DNA of 64,000 nt from a virus: the IMG/VR virus record IMGVR_UViG_3300020186_000013, positions 144,146 to 208,145 of that record; one strand, given 5' to 3'. This document shows positions 8,386 to 15,649 of this stretch, one piece after another (positions within the stretch are counted from its first letter, which is position 1; each line of letters begins with the position of its first letter). The notes beneath the pieces are model-generated. The model saw only the letters and a list, made by a program, of their open reading frames with translations. It was not told the origin of the DNA and made no database searches. Position numbers and translations under genes: made by a program.

Positions 8386-8838
8386 CTACTTCAGCCAGAC
8401 CGTACCCCGCACGGGGTCGACGGCGTATGACGCAGGTTCGTCGGGTGGCGGCAGGTTGAACACACGCAACAGAACGTGGTTCCCGGCGAACGACCCTTGG
8501 ATCAAGACCTCGGGACCGTCCATATCACCATTGTAGAGAGTGGGTGCAGACCAACCCACTTTCTCGACCACCGACATCGCCGACAAAATGCGGGTCACAT
8601 CGAGGCAAAAGCCGGACACGCAGCGGTGCCCGTCGTTGGCCCCGCCCCGCCATTCGTTGGGCGTGGGGAACACGGAAACCATCCAACCAGGAAACGAGTT
8701 ATGAGGGTTGGTCGGCTCCCACAGACGATACCCCAAGGGGCCGATAAAGCCCAGAGGGGTCATGGCTGAGAGGACGGTCTCGACCAGGGCGTCCACCCAC
8801 TTGGGGGGCTCGCAGGTGTGGATCTCGAACACACTCAC
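8386..8838 (-). CDS. Hypothetical protein
   Basis: 150 aa, GTG start at 8838, 13 nt after the stop of the Nudix-kinase-HAD gene. Not recognised. Composition is that of a soluble mixed alpha/beta protein (e.g. MTPLGFIGPLGYRLWEP, HRCVSGFCLDVTRIL). No membrane segment. The 99 nt between it and nrdJ (8287-8385) hold only a weak inverted repeat (CTGTCC/GGACAG) and no cobalamin riboswitch that I can recognise. Confidence 0.65.
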   Translation of the reverse strand: MSVFEIHTCEPPKWVDALVETVLSAMTPLGFIGPLGYRLWEPTNPHNSFPGWMVSVFPTPNEWRGGANDGHRCVSGFCLDVTRILSAMSVVEKVGWSAPTLYNGDMDGPEVLIQGSFAGNHVLLRVFNLPPPDEPASYAVDPVRGTVWLK

Positions 8839-8851
8839 GGCGTACTCACGG

Positions 8852-10372
8852 TTACTCGGAGCTTCCCTGCCCCTGGACTTTTTGTTTCTTGTGCCTACGG
8901 GCCGTACTCAAAATCGACGGACCGAACTCACCAAGTCGGACACCGTTGAACGCCCGGTTGTCCCAGTACACATCGGCCATGACCTTGCCGCTGGAACCAG
9001 GAGGCTGGTCGGGGTTCTCGTTGATGTGGTCAAAGGGGATGCCATGCTCCTCCATCCACGTCTCGATCAACTTCGGGTTGTTGCGAACCGTGAAGATGAT
9101 AATCCGAACGCCCGCTTCGTGTAAGAGCTTCATCCACTTCTTCGCCCCGCGACGGGGCAGACCGATGAAGTCCGGGTCATGCGGCTGCTTCTCCTCGGCC
9201 AGCGTCCCGTCGAGGTCAACGGCCACCGAGAACCGGCGTTCCTTGTAGTCGGCAGCCGTCTTGTCGGCGTAGTGGTTGATGACCTTGACGGACGGATCAG
9301 ACCGCCACCGGGGAAGGTACGCCTTGTAGATCTGAGTGCCGACCTTGGCCTTGGCCACCCGCTGCTTCCGCCACTCAAGCTCGTCGAGGCCCATGGCCTT
9401 CGGGTTGTACTTGCTACTCGACCGGTCGCGGGTCAATCGCTGCTCGACGAGGCGATCAAGCGGCGTGTCGATGAGGTGCCGCTCGTGGGCCTTGCGCAAC
9501 TCAGGATCACCGTGCATGAGCTGCACGCCCTCAATGATCGACGGCACCTTGGCCTTCCGGATCGCATCCTCAACGAGCTTGCGGTTGTTCAAGCGACGCA
9601 TGGCGTTCTTCTCTTCGGGGTCGAGGTGAGACACCTCCATGCCCTTCCACTGCTTCCACAACGGGTGGGCGTCGAGTGATACATGAGGCATCTTGTTTTC
9701 GCCCGACAACTTCTTGGCGTAGGTCGTCTTGCCTGCCCCCGAGAAACCTGTGACGAGGATGTGCTTCAAAGCTGGCGGCAGCCCCTTCAGGTGCTTGAGC
9801 ACCTCCATACGCTTCGCGTTCGCTGCCACCAGCGTCGGACTCAGGCCGTCCTGCTTCGACATGGCCATGGCTTCGTCAATGTCGTAAAGTCCCACGCCCT
9901 TGCGGGACACCGGCTCAACCAGCTTGTTACCGTGGGGCTCGCCCAGATCGCCGACGAAGTAGTGCGTCCGGGAACCCCGGTAGGTCTTGGCCCGCTCGGC
10001 CTGCTTTTTTCCGCTGTAGGGCGGCGACCAGTCCAACTCGTGCGGGTCGAATGGAAGAGGTCGGGGGTTGTGGACGTGGTATCCGCTTTCTTCCGCGAAC
10101 TCGCGGACCGCAGCCGTCGCCGGGTCTTCACCAGGGTCGATGCCGCCACCGAACGTCAGGAAGTTGCCAGCGTCAGCGAGACCCCCGAAGATTTTGCCGT
10201 CCTTCATGGCAAACATCTCGGCACGATCGCGGTACGGCTTCGGGTTGCTTTCTTGCGTGACGCCAGGCAGACTGGTACTCAGAGCCGCCAACGCAGCCTT
10301 CGTCAGGCTGAGGCGGTCTTCCGGGACCCGTGGGGCCAGAATCCGCAAGATCGGATCTTCGGACTCAAACAT
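8852..10372 (-). CDS. Fused Nudix hydrolase / P-loop kinase / HAD phosphatase
   Basis: 506 aa with three catalytic modules. Residues about 50-190 are a Nudix domain with a perfect Nudix box (G-x5-E-x7-REFAEESGY at 76-98), expected to cleave nucleoside diphosphate-X compounds. Residues about 203-360 are a P-loop kinase (VTGFSGAGKTTYAKKL, 207-222) of the AAA_33/polynucleotide-kinase type. Residues about 380-490 are a HAD-type phosphatase (VAVDLDGTLAEE, with motif I DLDGT at 386-390). Kinase plus HAD is the layout of T4 Pnkp, which heals 5'-OH/3'-phosphate RNA ends; the Nudix head is extra. Substrates are unknown. The start is divergent from csrA across 71 bp. Confidence 0.85.
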   Translation of the reverse strand: MFESEDPILRILAPRVPEDRLSLTKAALAALSTSLPGVTQESNPKPYRDRAEMFAMKDGKIFGGLADAGNFLTFGGGIDPGEDPATAAVREFAEESGYHVHNPRPLPFDPHELDWSPPYSGKKQAERAKTYRGSRTHYFVGDLGEPHGNKLVEPVSRKGVGLYDIDEAMAMSKQDGLSPTLVAANAKRMEVLKHLKGLPPALKHILVTGFSGAGKTTYAKKLSGENKMPHVSLDAHPLWKQWKGMEVSHLDPEEKNAMRRLNNRKLVEDAIRKAKVPSIIEGVQLMHGDPELRKAHERHLIDTPLDRLVEQRLTRDRSSSKYNPKAMGLDELEWRKQRVAKAKVGTQIYKAYLPRWRSDPSVKVINHYADKTAADYKERRFSVAVDLDGTLAEEKQPHDPDFIGLPRRGAKKWMKLLHEAGVRIIIFTVRNNPKLIETWMEEHGIPFDHINENPDQPPGSSGKVMADVYWDNRAFNGVRLGEFGPSILSTARRHKKQKVQGQGSSE

Positions 10373-10399
10373 TGACTTGTCCCCTTTTGGGGTGATAAG
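10372..10399 (+). promoter_or_regulatory. Candidate sigma70-type promoter for csrA
   Basis: TTGACT (10372-10377), a 16-bp spacer, then GATAAG (10394-10399), about 45 nt upstream of the csrA ATG. The spacer contains the palindrome CCCCTTTTGGGG (10381-10392), a possible operator. The -35 overlaps the start codon of the divergent gene. Confidence 0.45.
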
Positions 10400-10443
10400 C
10401 TAACCACGCCTCGGAAACGCTGACAACTCGAAAGGAGTCGATC

Positions 10444-10638
10444 ATGCTCGTACTTTCACGCAAGGCCGGCGAGAAGATCCACATTGGCGACAACATCGTG
10501 TTGACCATCGTCGAGGTTCGCGGCAACAAGGTTCGCCTCGGCCTCGTGGCCCCGGCCGACGTTGCCGTGCACCGCGAAGAGGTCTTCGAGGCGATCAAGG
10601 CGTCGCAGGCGAACGCAGAGGTCGCGGCCCGGAGCTAG
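10444..10638 (+). CDS. csrA: CsrA-type translational regulator
   Basis: 64 aa, close to the usual CsrA length (about 61). It starts MLVLSRKAGEKIHIGDNIVL, with the RNA-binding strand beginning LVLSRK and the C-terminal RLGLVAPADVAVHREEVFEA, including the VHREEV segment around the key Arg. CsrA dimers bind ANGGA motifs near start codons and block or remodel translation. AAAGGAG lies 6 nt before ATG, and the leader has two GGA motifs (cGGAaa and aaGGAg), so autoregulation is possible. It is the only clear plus-strand gene in the window. Its TAG overlaps the TAG of the convergent 10635-11186 gene within AGCTAG. Confidence 0.95.
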   Translation: MLVLSRKAGEKIHIGDNIVLTIVEVRGNKVRLGLVAPADVAVHREEVFEAIKASQANAEVAARS

Positions 10639-11186
10639 TCCGAGTCCGCCTTGCGGGTGCCGTTGCGACCGAGAACGCCGCGACGGCGAACCGCACACGT
10701 GATGTGGAAGTCGTACTCGCCCCCTTTGGGGCGAGACGACAGCCCGTAAGACCGCCGCAGCTTCTGAAGTTCCGGTGAGTGGATCGTTGTAAACCACACC
10801 TTCTCCACGCCCGGCCACCCGTCAGGCTCCACTTCCTTCAGCCTCCCCAGCGTGTACGTGAACTGCTTGCCACGCTCCGTGATCTTGTCGACGCCGCCGA
10901 TCTCCTCGACCTCTTCCTTGCGGATGACCGAGATGTGAGCGTTGAACGGCTGGTCGCCGTGGCCCGGCGGCAACTCGACGCCCGGCTCCCTCATAGACTT
11001 GAAGATGCCTCGCACCATGGCGTTGGGCACGGTGAGCATGATCCAGCCGCCGGGCGTCGCGTAGAGCGTCCCCGCCAGGTTGTACACCGGGACAGGGACA
11101 CCAGCCTCCTTGACAAACCGCTGGCCCAGGATGAAAGCAACCCGCTGGTGCACAGCGGGGCCGTTCGACACAGATAGCAGCGACAC
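10635..11186 (-). CDS. 2H phosphoesterase-like protein
   Basis: 183 aa. Two H-x-S/T motifs, FNAHISVI (around residue 103) and YDFHITCAV (around residue 160), each on a predicted beta strand, are the hallmark of the 2H phosphoesterase (LigT-like) superfamily. Members hydrolyse 2',3'-cyclic phosphates or 2',5'-linked nucleotides. Overall identity to known members looks low, so the substrate is open. It sits beside CsrA and near the Nudix-kinase-HAD protein, which fits RNA-end processing or removal of cyclic-nucleotide defence signals (inference). Start GTG/ATG near 11186; 9 nt separate it from the preceding gene. Confidence 0.6.
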   Translation of the reverse strand: MSLLSVSNGPAVHQRVAFILGQRFVKEAGVPVPVYNLAGTLYATPGGWIMLTVPNAMVRGIFKSMREPGVELPPGHGDQPFNAHISVIRKEEVEEIGGVDKITERGKQFTYTLGRLKEVEPDGWPGVEKVWFTTIHSPELQKLRRSYGLSSRPKGGEYDFHITCAVRRRGVLGRNGTRKADSD

Positions 11187-11195
11187 GGTAGCCTC

Positions 11196-11636
11196 CTACT
11201 TAACGGTCGGCACGACGGTGAAGTACAACGTGAGGGCGGCGATGACGGCGGTGACGATCATACCGAGTACGCCCGCGACGATCTGCCCCCGTGACACGAT
11301 CTTGGCCGTGTTCATGCCGTTGAAGTGTTTGTTGAGCTGGGTGATTCCGGTGGCAAGGTTGGCCAGGCTGTGCTGGATGAGGATGTGCTCAGTCTCAAGG
11401 TGGGACATCCGCTGCATGAGGGACGGCTGGCCGTTGCCGTCGCGGACGATTACCAACAGACTGGCGATGCTGTCATTAAGGGTGATCTGACTCTGTTGCA
11501 TCTGACCCACGCACGCCGCCATCTTCACCTCGGCCGAGTGTGCGTCACGAAGGTCCTCCCGGAGTTGATCGACCGAGACCGTGAGCGTCTCCATGCCGGC
11601 GGTCAGTTTGATGATGGACTGTTCGGTAGCGTTCAT
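11196..11636 (-). CDS. Coiled-coil protein with C-terminal membrane anchor
   Basis: 146 aa from ATG 11636 (GGAG 7 nt upstream). Residues 1-110 are predicted amphipathic helix or coiled coil (IIKLTAGMETLTVSVDQLRE). The last 30 residues form a transmembrane segment (IVAGVLGMIVTAVIAALTLY) followed by a short tail. The layout resembles phage haemolysin XhlA/holin-associated proteins or SNARE-like tail-anchored proteins, but no family motif decides it. Confidence 0.65.
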   Translation of the reverse strand: MNATEQSIIKLTAGMETLTVSVDQLREDLRDAHSAEVKMAACVGQMQQSQITLNDSIASLLVIVRDGNGQPSLMQRMSHLETEHILIQHSLANLATGITQLNKHFNGMNTAKIVSRGQIVAGVLGMIVTAVIAALTLYFTVVPTVK

Positions 11637-11807
11637 CTGCAACTCCGTTTGCAGTTCGGGGCGAAGAGAGTGTCGTCGGCCGTGCTTGCCTCCCAGGATC
11701 GCCCACTCTGGGTCCAACGCCTCACCTCTTGCGAGGCTGGGCAACACGGTGGCTTAGCGGCGTTCCACCGATACCTCCAGGCACCCGGCCTTTCCGCCAC
11801 GGTGCCC

Positions 11808-11894
11808 TTACCTCGGGTTTACGGCAGTCCCTGCCAACCCACGCTTACCTGCCGACGCCAGCAGCAAGGCAAGCACGACCGACGACACCCGCAT
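11808..11894 (-). CDS. Possible very small secreted peptide
   Basis: 28 aa in an otherwise gene-free stretch (11637-11918). The sequence (RVSSVVLALLLASAGKRG) resembles a signal peptide: one Arg, a hydrophobic core, then small residues. No good ribosome binding site is visible. The rest of the stretch has small inverted repeats (GGCACC/GGTGCC, GGTGG/CCACC) and nothing else I can name. Confidence 0.25.
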   Translation of the reverse strand: MRVSSVVLALLLASAGKRGLAGTAVNPR

Positions 11895-11922
11895 TATCAA
11901 GGCAATCGTGCTTCAAAATCAA
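11893..11922 (-). promoter_or_regulatory. Weak candidate promoter
   Basis: On the minus strand TTGATT (11917-11922), an 18-bp spacer and GATAAT (11893-11898), just after the 11919-12203 gene and before the gene-free stretch. Only a consensus resemblance. Confidence 0.2.
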
Positions 11923-12203
11923 GCCGGAGGAGCTTTGCGGGCAGGCACAGACACTCGGTGACCGGTGAACTCGCGGGCCTTGTGATATTTCCGGCCACAC
12001 TCGCAGCGGGCACTGAGTGTCGCCAGGGCACGATCGACACTCTGCTGCGTGTGGCTCCAAACGGGGCCTACGACCGTTTCCGCCCACTGACACTGCACGT
12101 ACACGCAGATTTGTTTGACCTTCTTCTCGTTTAGAGCTGACGCGAAGTGCACCGAAGCGGGGGCGACGAACTTGGACTTCTTCCGTGGTCGAAGGGGTGG
12201 CAT
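11919..12203 (-). CDS. Small Cys-containing hypothetical protein
   Basis: 94 aa, with GGAGGAAA well placed before ATG 12203. A basic N-terminus (MPPLRPRKKSKF) is followed by a region with C-x1-C and other Cys and His residues (LSARCECGRKYHKAREFTGH) that could bind zinc. Not recognised. A nucleic-acid-binding role would fit the charge but is unproven. Confidence 0.65.
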   Translation of the reverse strand: MPPLRPRKKSKFVAPASVHFASALNEKKVKQICVYVQCQWAETVVGPVWSHTQQSVDRALATLSARCECGRKYHKAREFTGHRVSVPARKAPPA

Positions 12204-12216
12204 TATTTCCTCCGTG

Positions 12217-12426
12217 TTAGCCGTTAATGTCGTCGAGCGGCTTACCCTCTATGGCTCGGTTGTAGCCCCGACGCCACGCTCCGCGACGTTGCCGTTGTAC
12301 GCCCTGGCCGATCTTGTACGGTTGATCGTTACGACCGGCCAGGGCGTCTTCGTACCCTCGACGGTAGCACGAGAAGAGATGCTTCTGCCAGCGAAACTTG
12401 GCGTCGCGTGGGTGTACCTTGGACAT
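12217..12426 (-). CDS. RMF-like small protein (possible ribosome modulation factor)
   Basis: 69 aa. Residues about 21-60 contain two similar blocks, YRRGYEDALAGR and WRRGYNRAIEGK, separated by a Pro-Tyr-containing linker. This matches the layout of ribosome modulation factor (55 aa; GYQAGIAGR...CPY...WLGGWREA). RMF binds the 30S subunit and dimerises 70S ribosomes into an inactive 100S form. The basic charge and size agree. The N-terminal 20 residues are extra. The similarity is by eye only; the fold is short and chance resemblance is possible. It starts 16 nt after a strong terminator and precedes the 94-aa gene by 13 nt. Confidence 0.5.
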   Translation of the reverse strand: MSKVHPRDAKFRWQKHLFSCYRRGYEDALAGRNDQPYKIGQGVQRQRRGAWRRGYNRAIEGKPLDDING

Positions 12427-12439
12427 TGGCGGTGCCTAT

Positions 12440-12479
12440 GAAAATTGACCGGCCGGGTAGTCATTACCCGGCCGGTCAA
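12440..12479 (-). terminator. Strong intrinsic terminator
   Basis: TTGACCGGCCGGGTA pairs perfectly with its complement (15 bp) around a 5-nt loop, followed on the minus strand by TTTTC. It lies after the 12522-12830 gene and insulates the RMF-like gene. Confidence 0.75.
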
Positions 12480-12521
12480 CCTGGTGTCCTCCGTCCCCGG
12501 AGGACTTGATCGGACGGGGAT

Positions 12522-12830
12522 TTACTTCGCCTTCTTGGCCTTCTTCCCCTCGTCCGTGATCTGATAGATCTTGTGGATGCTACTGGTCTCCGGATCGCTG
12601 CTCTCACCCGTCACGGACAACCACCCCTTCTTCGTGCAAGACTCGACCGTCTCGCGGTCGGCCTTGGCACCAGCGACGGCCGTTCCCTTCGCCGTCTCAA
12701 CCGTGGTAGCCGACTTGGGCTTACCGTCCTTGGTCACAGTCCGAACACTGATCCGTCGTCCGCCGGCAATCACGTCCAAGATCGCCTTCTGCTTTGGTGT
12801 CGGTTTGGACACCTTCACTGTCGTCGCCAC
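12522..12830 (-). CDS. Winged-helix-like hypothetical protein
   Basis: 102 aa from GTG 12830, chosen because GGAGG lies 5 nt upstream. Longer starts at 12842 or 12908 have no ribosome binding site and would put a perfect hairpin (12861-12881) inside the gene. The pattern PTPKQKAILDVIAGG, a 'tvesctkkGWL' helix, then YQITDEGKKAKKAK resembles a winged-helix DNA-binding fold with a Lys-rich tail. Function is unknown. A strong terminator follows it. Confidence 0.55.
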   Translation of the reverse strand: MATTVKVSKPTPKQKAILDVIAGGRRISVRTVTKDGKPKSATTVETAKGTAVAGAKADRETVESCTKKGWLSVTGESSDPETSSIHKIYQITDEGKKAKKAK

Positions 12831-12860
12831 GCTATCCTCCATCAGTTGTAACACGTCGCA

Positions 12861-12881
12861 GCGGACACGCCAAGTGTCCGC
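12861..12881 (-). terminator. Perfect hairpin between genes
   Basis: GCGGACAC pairs with GTGTCCGC around a 5-nt loop, 50 nt after the 12931-14721 gene. No T-run follows, so it may be a processing or regulatory hairpin rather than a terminator. Confidence 0.4.
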
Positions 12882-12930
12882 GTAAACAAAGCGAGGGCGA
12901 TCGTACACCGCCCCGCCGATCCGTTGAAGC

Positions 12931-14721
12931 TCAGTCGTCTTCTTTTTTCAGTTTGATGATCTTACGCGGCAGTCGCTCCATCTTCTTGTGGAACGCCTCA
13001 CGGGCCTTTTCCTTCCGCTCTTCGATCGCCTTCTTGTGGGCCTTATCGCTCATCGCCTCCTTGAGTGACTCCGACAACGGGGCCGCGACCGGGGTGACGC
13101 TGCTGCCGCCGACGTACTGCTGGGGCGTGGCCACGTGGGTGACCTTGATGGGGGTCGTCGAGAAGACCACATTCGCCAGGAAGGACGTCAGCAGGACAGA
13201 CGAGTGCTCGCTCAGTGGGGCCTTCTCGTCGAGGAAGTCCCGGAAGTTCTTGCCGATCTCCTCGACGACCTGTTCCGCTTCGTAGTGGGTCTTGCCCGGC
13301 ACCACGCAGCACCGCGTCAACTGAGCCAGGTACGCAAAGTTCTTCTTGAGCAGCGGCAGCAGGAAGGCCACCTGAGCCCGGATCTTGTCGTAAGTGTCGA
13401 GCTGCTCGGCCACCTTCTTCGCTGCCTCAATGATCTTGGCAGGGTCCTCAGACGGCGGCGGACCCTTGGGCAGCGTCCGCGTCTCGGGCACCCCCGCGAA
13501 CAGGAACGCCATCAGATCGTCCGGCATGTCGGCCTTGTCGATCAGCTTCTCGGCAAAGCGCTTCTTAATCCACGGCGACACGATGAACTTCTCCGGCGGC
13601 TTGACCGTGGTCATCGTCACCGGCTTGGCGGGCGGGTTCTTCAACTCCTCCGTGCTCTTGGCGTGCGTCTTCGACATCGTCAGAGCCTCGGTCAGCGTGA
13701 CGCCCATGGTCGAGCAAATGGCACTGAGGTGCTTCTTCTCTTCATCGGTCAACGCGGCAATGGTCGCCGCGACGAGTCCGCCCATGTCCGCAGGCACGTG
13801 GTACGAGGACGGGATCACAGGCCCCAGTGCGATCTCGGGCTCCTCGGTGCTCGGGGGCAGCTTCAGCTTGTTCTTCTCGGCCCACTTCTGGACCTCGGTG
13901 CTAAACTTGACGGGCGTGACCTGGTTGTGGGCACCCGGCACCAGCCGCATCAGCTGGTCGGTCATGATGACCAGGTTGTACTCCAGGGACTGCTTCTCCT
14001 TGGGCGTCTCGGCCTTGTCGCGTGCCGAGTACAGCTTGGCGATGCCGTCTTGCAGATACTTCTGCTTCTTGGCCCGAGCTTCGAGGGACATGTCGACGAC
14101 GGCTTGCGGCTCCTTGCCAGCCTTGCGACTGGTCAGCTCGACCGTGAACGCCGCTGCCCACTCCTGGTTGACGCGACAGCCGCACGGGTTGAGAGTGTAC
14201 GTAAGAACCGGAATCTGCTCGATCATCGGCGACCCGGAGTCGATGTCGATCTGCCCGTTGGGCAGGGGGTACGCCTCCTTGCCGCCGTCGAGACAGCGGA
14301 CACGCTGGCAGCAACTCGGGCAAGTAATGTGGGGCTTCTGGGCCAACGCCTTCTCGTCGGCGATCGAATCAAACAGCATGTGGTCTGGCCTCTTCCCGCC
14401 GACGTACCTCTTTTTGACCCCGCCCTCCCTGTGTGGGTCATTCCCAGGTCCCGACCGGCCGGAGTAGATGTCTTCGCGGTCGTCCAGCCCGCCGGTCGCT
14501 TTGGCCCCGTAGCCAACGTCCTGCTTCATGGCGGTGGGCGATTCACTAGGTACTATTGTAAGTTCGTGACTTGCTTTCTGGCACTCCATGCCCCCGGCGA
14601 CGGCGAGGAGGTAGGAGTCGTAGGCGTCATCGGCGGGCTTCCTGCCCTCGGTCACCGTCGCGATCTTGGCGAGCATGGACGCCCGGAGATTCTGGAACTT
14701 GGCGGCGGACTGTGAAAGCAT
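12931..14721 (-). CDS. Large hypothetical protein with Cys cluster
   Basis: 596 aa from ATG 14721, chosen for the AAAGGGAGG just upstream (in the loop of a hairpin at 14722-14748). Not recognised. Residues about 125-195 hold Cys clusters (CPSCCQRVRC and NPCGCR) that could bind zinc. The middle is helical and charged (KEKQSLEYNLVIMTDQLMRL). The C-terminus is strongly basic and Lys-rich (LPRKIIKLKKEDD). No enzyme motif is visible. It could be a structural or DNA-binding protein. Confidence 0.7.
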   Translation of the reverse strand: MLSQSAAKFQNLRASMLAKIATVTEGRKPADDAYDSYLLAVAGGMECQKASHELTIVPSESPTAMKQDVGYGAKATGGLDDREDIYSGRSGPGNDPHREGGVKKRYVGGKRPDHMLFDSIADEKALAQKPHITCPSCCQRVRCLDGGKEAYPLPNGQIDIDSGSPMIEQIPVLTYTLNPCGCRVNQEWAAAFTVELTSRKAGKEPQAVVDMSLEARAKKQKYLQDGIAKLYSARDKAETPKEKQSLEYNLVIMTDQLMRLVPGAHNQVTPVKFSTEVQKWAEKNKLKLPPSTEEPEIALGPVIPSSYHVPADMGGLVAATIAALTDEEKKHLSAICSTMGVTLTEALTMSKTHAKSTEELKNPPAKPVTMTTVKPPEKFIVSPWIKKRFAEKLIDKADMPDDLMAFLFAGVPETRTLPKGPPPSEDPAKIIEAAKKVAEQLDTYDKIRAQVAFLLPLLKKNFAYLAQLTRCCVVPGKTHYEAEQVVEEIGKNFRDFLDEKAPLSEHSSVLLTSFLANVVFSTTPIKVTHVATPQQYVGGSSVTPVAAPLSESLKEAMSDKAHKKAIEERKEKAREAFHKKMERLPRKIIKLKKEDD

Positions 14722-14748
14722 GAGGGGCCTCCCTTTCGGTGGCCCCTC
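14722..14748 (-). promoter_or_regulatory. Start-codon hairpin that carries the Shine-Dalgarno
   Basis: GAGGGGCC (14741-14748 on the minus strand) pairs with GGCCCCTC (14722-14729), and the ATG of the next gene follows with no spacer. The Shine-Dalgarno AAAGGGAGG spans the loop and the 3' stem. The loop offers an AGGGA (ANGGA) motif, the type CsrA binds. Confidence 0.5.
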
Positions 14749-14751
14749 AGT

Positions 14752-14767
14752 TAGAAACCAGCTTCTA
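14752..14767. repeat. 16-bp near-palindrome, copy B
   Basis: TAGAAACCAGCTTCTA, between the stop of 14777-15157 and the hairpin before 12931-14721. Related to copies at 4185, 37734 and 54376. Confidence 0.5.
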
Positions 14768-14776
14768 GGAGCCGCG

Positions 14777-15157
14777 TCACTCCACCTTATCGTCTTCGTC
14801 ATCCTGCGTCAGGGCCAACATGGGGATGATCGCCATCGCGAGCTGGAAGAAGATCTTGATGATCGCCATGATCCCGTCCTTGTGGGCAGCCCACCACGTG
14901 GCCAGACGACCCTTGCCGGTCGGAGGCGGGGGCACCTCCTCCAGCATCTTGAGCAGCTGTGGCTGCTTGGCGATCTCCGCGTTGGCCGCTTCGTCCGTCG
15001 CCTGGGCCACGGCCCGCCGAGCCTGCCGTCGGGAGATCTGCTCTTTCTCGACGAGGTCATTGACGGCCCCACGTCGACCCATCAGCATCAGAATGCCGCG
15101 AGCCGGGGCACCGGGTACGTCCAGGAGGTTCAGGGCCATCGGGTCTGCTTCTTCCAC
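14777..15157 (-). CDS. Hypothetical protein with C-terminal membrane segment
   Basis: 126 aa. GTG 15157 is chosen because AAGGAG stands 5 nt upstream; it overlaps the preceding stop region. The N-terminal half is charged and helical (EKEQISRRQARRAVAQATDE). A C-terminal hydrophobic segment (IMAIIKIFFQLAMAIIPMLA) is followed by an acidic tail. Not recognised; a membrane-associated phage protein. Confidence 0.6.
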   Translation of the reverse strand: MEEADPMALNLLDVPGAPARGILMLMGRRGAVNDLVEKEQISRRQARRAVAQATDEAANAEIAKQPQLLKMLEEVPPPPTGKGRLATWWAAHKDGIMAIIKIFFQLAMAIIPMLALTQDDEDDKVE

Positions 15158-15159
15158 GA

Positions 15160-15648
15160 TCACTCCTTGGTTGCGGTAAAGTGCTCTTCGAGTGCAGCCT
15201 TAGCGGCTGCCTCCTGCTGATCGACCTCGGCGAGGGCGGCGACGAACCGCTCCTCGTACTGTTCCTGACGGACGATCTTAGTGTCGACCATGAGTTTGAC
15301 GAGGGCAAGGATGTTGGCGGACGTCGACCGGTAGTGGTCCTTGAGCCGCTTGACCTCGTCGCGGGTCAGGGCCTGTTCGTCGGCAACCGGCTCGTCGGTC
15401 TTGCCCACAGGGACGTTGGCGGCTTGCAAGAGTCGGAGGGCGTCAGCGACGTACGAGTAGCAGCCGATCATCTTGACGACGCCGGTCTTGGCGTCCTTGA
15501 GCGGATAGGACGCAGCCAGACACGGGTAGTGCTGTGGGCCGTTGCCCCAGCCCACCGCGTGGGGGTCGACGCCGACGCCCGAGGCCAACGTCTTGCGGTA
15601 GTTGTCCCAGTCGTCGGCGTTGTTCAGGAGCGTCCAGTTCGTCGCCAT
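15160..15648 (-). CDS. Hypothetical protein
   Basis: 162 aa, not recognised. The N-terminal part has scattered aromatic residues (NADDWDNYRKTL, QHYPCLAASYPL). The C-terminal 70 residues are a long charged helix (RDEVKRLKDHYRSTSANIL, then QEQYEERFVAAL). It follows the LuxR-type gene without a gap and overlaps the next gene's leader, so it is part of the same transcript. Confidence 0.65.
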   Translation of the reverse strand: MATNWTLLNNADDWDNYRKTLASGVGVDPHAVGWGNGPQHYPCLAASYPLKDAKTGVVKMIGCYSYVADALRLLQAANVPVGKTDEPVADEQALTRDEVKRLKDHYRSTSANILALVKLMVDTKIVRQEQYEERFVAALAEVDQQEAAAKAALEEHFTATKE

Positions 15649-15649
15649 C

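Noticed and set aside
11637-11918. A tRNA or known RNA in the gene-free stretch
   Set aside because: Small hairpins are present but no T-loop or anticodon arm could be assembled.
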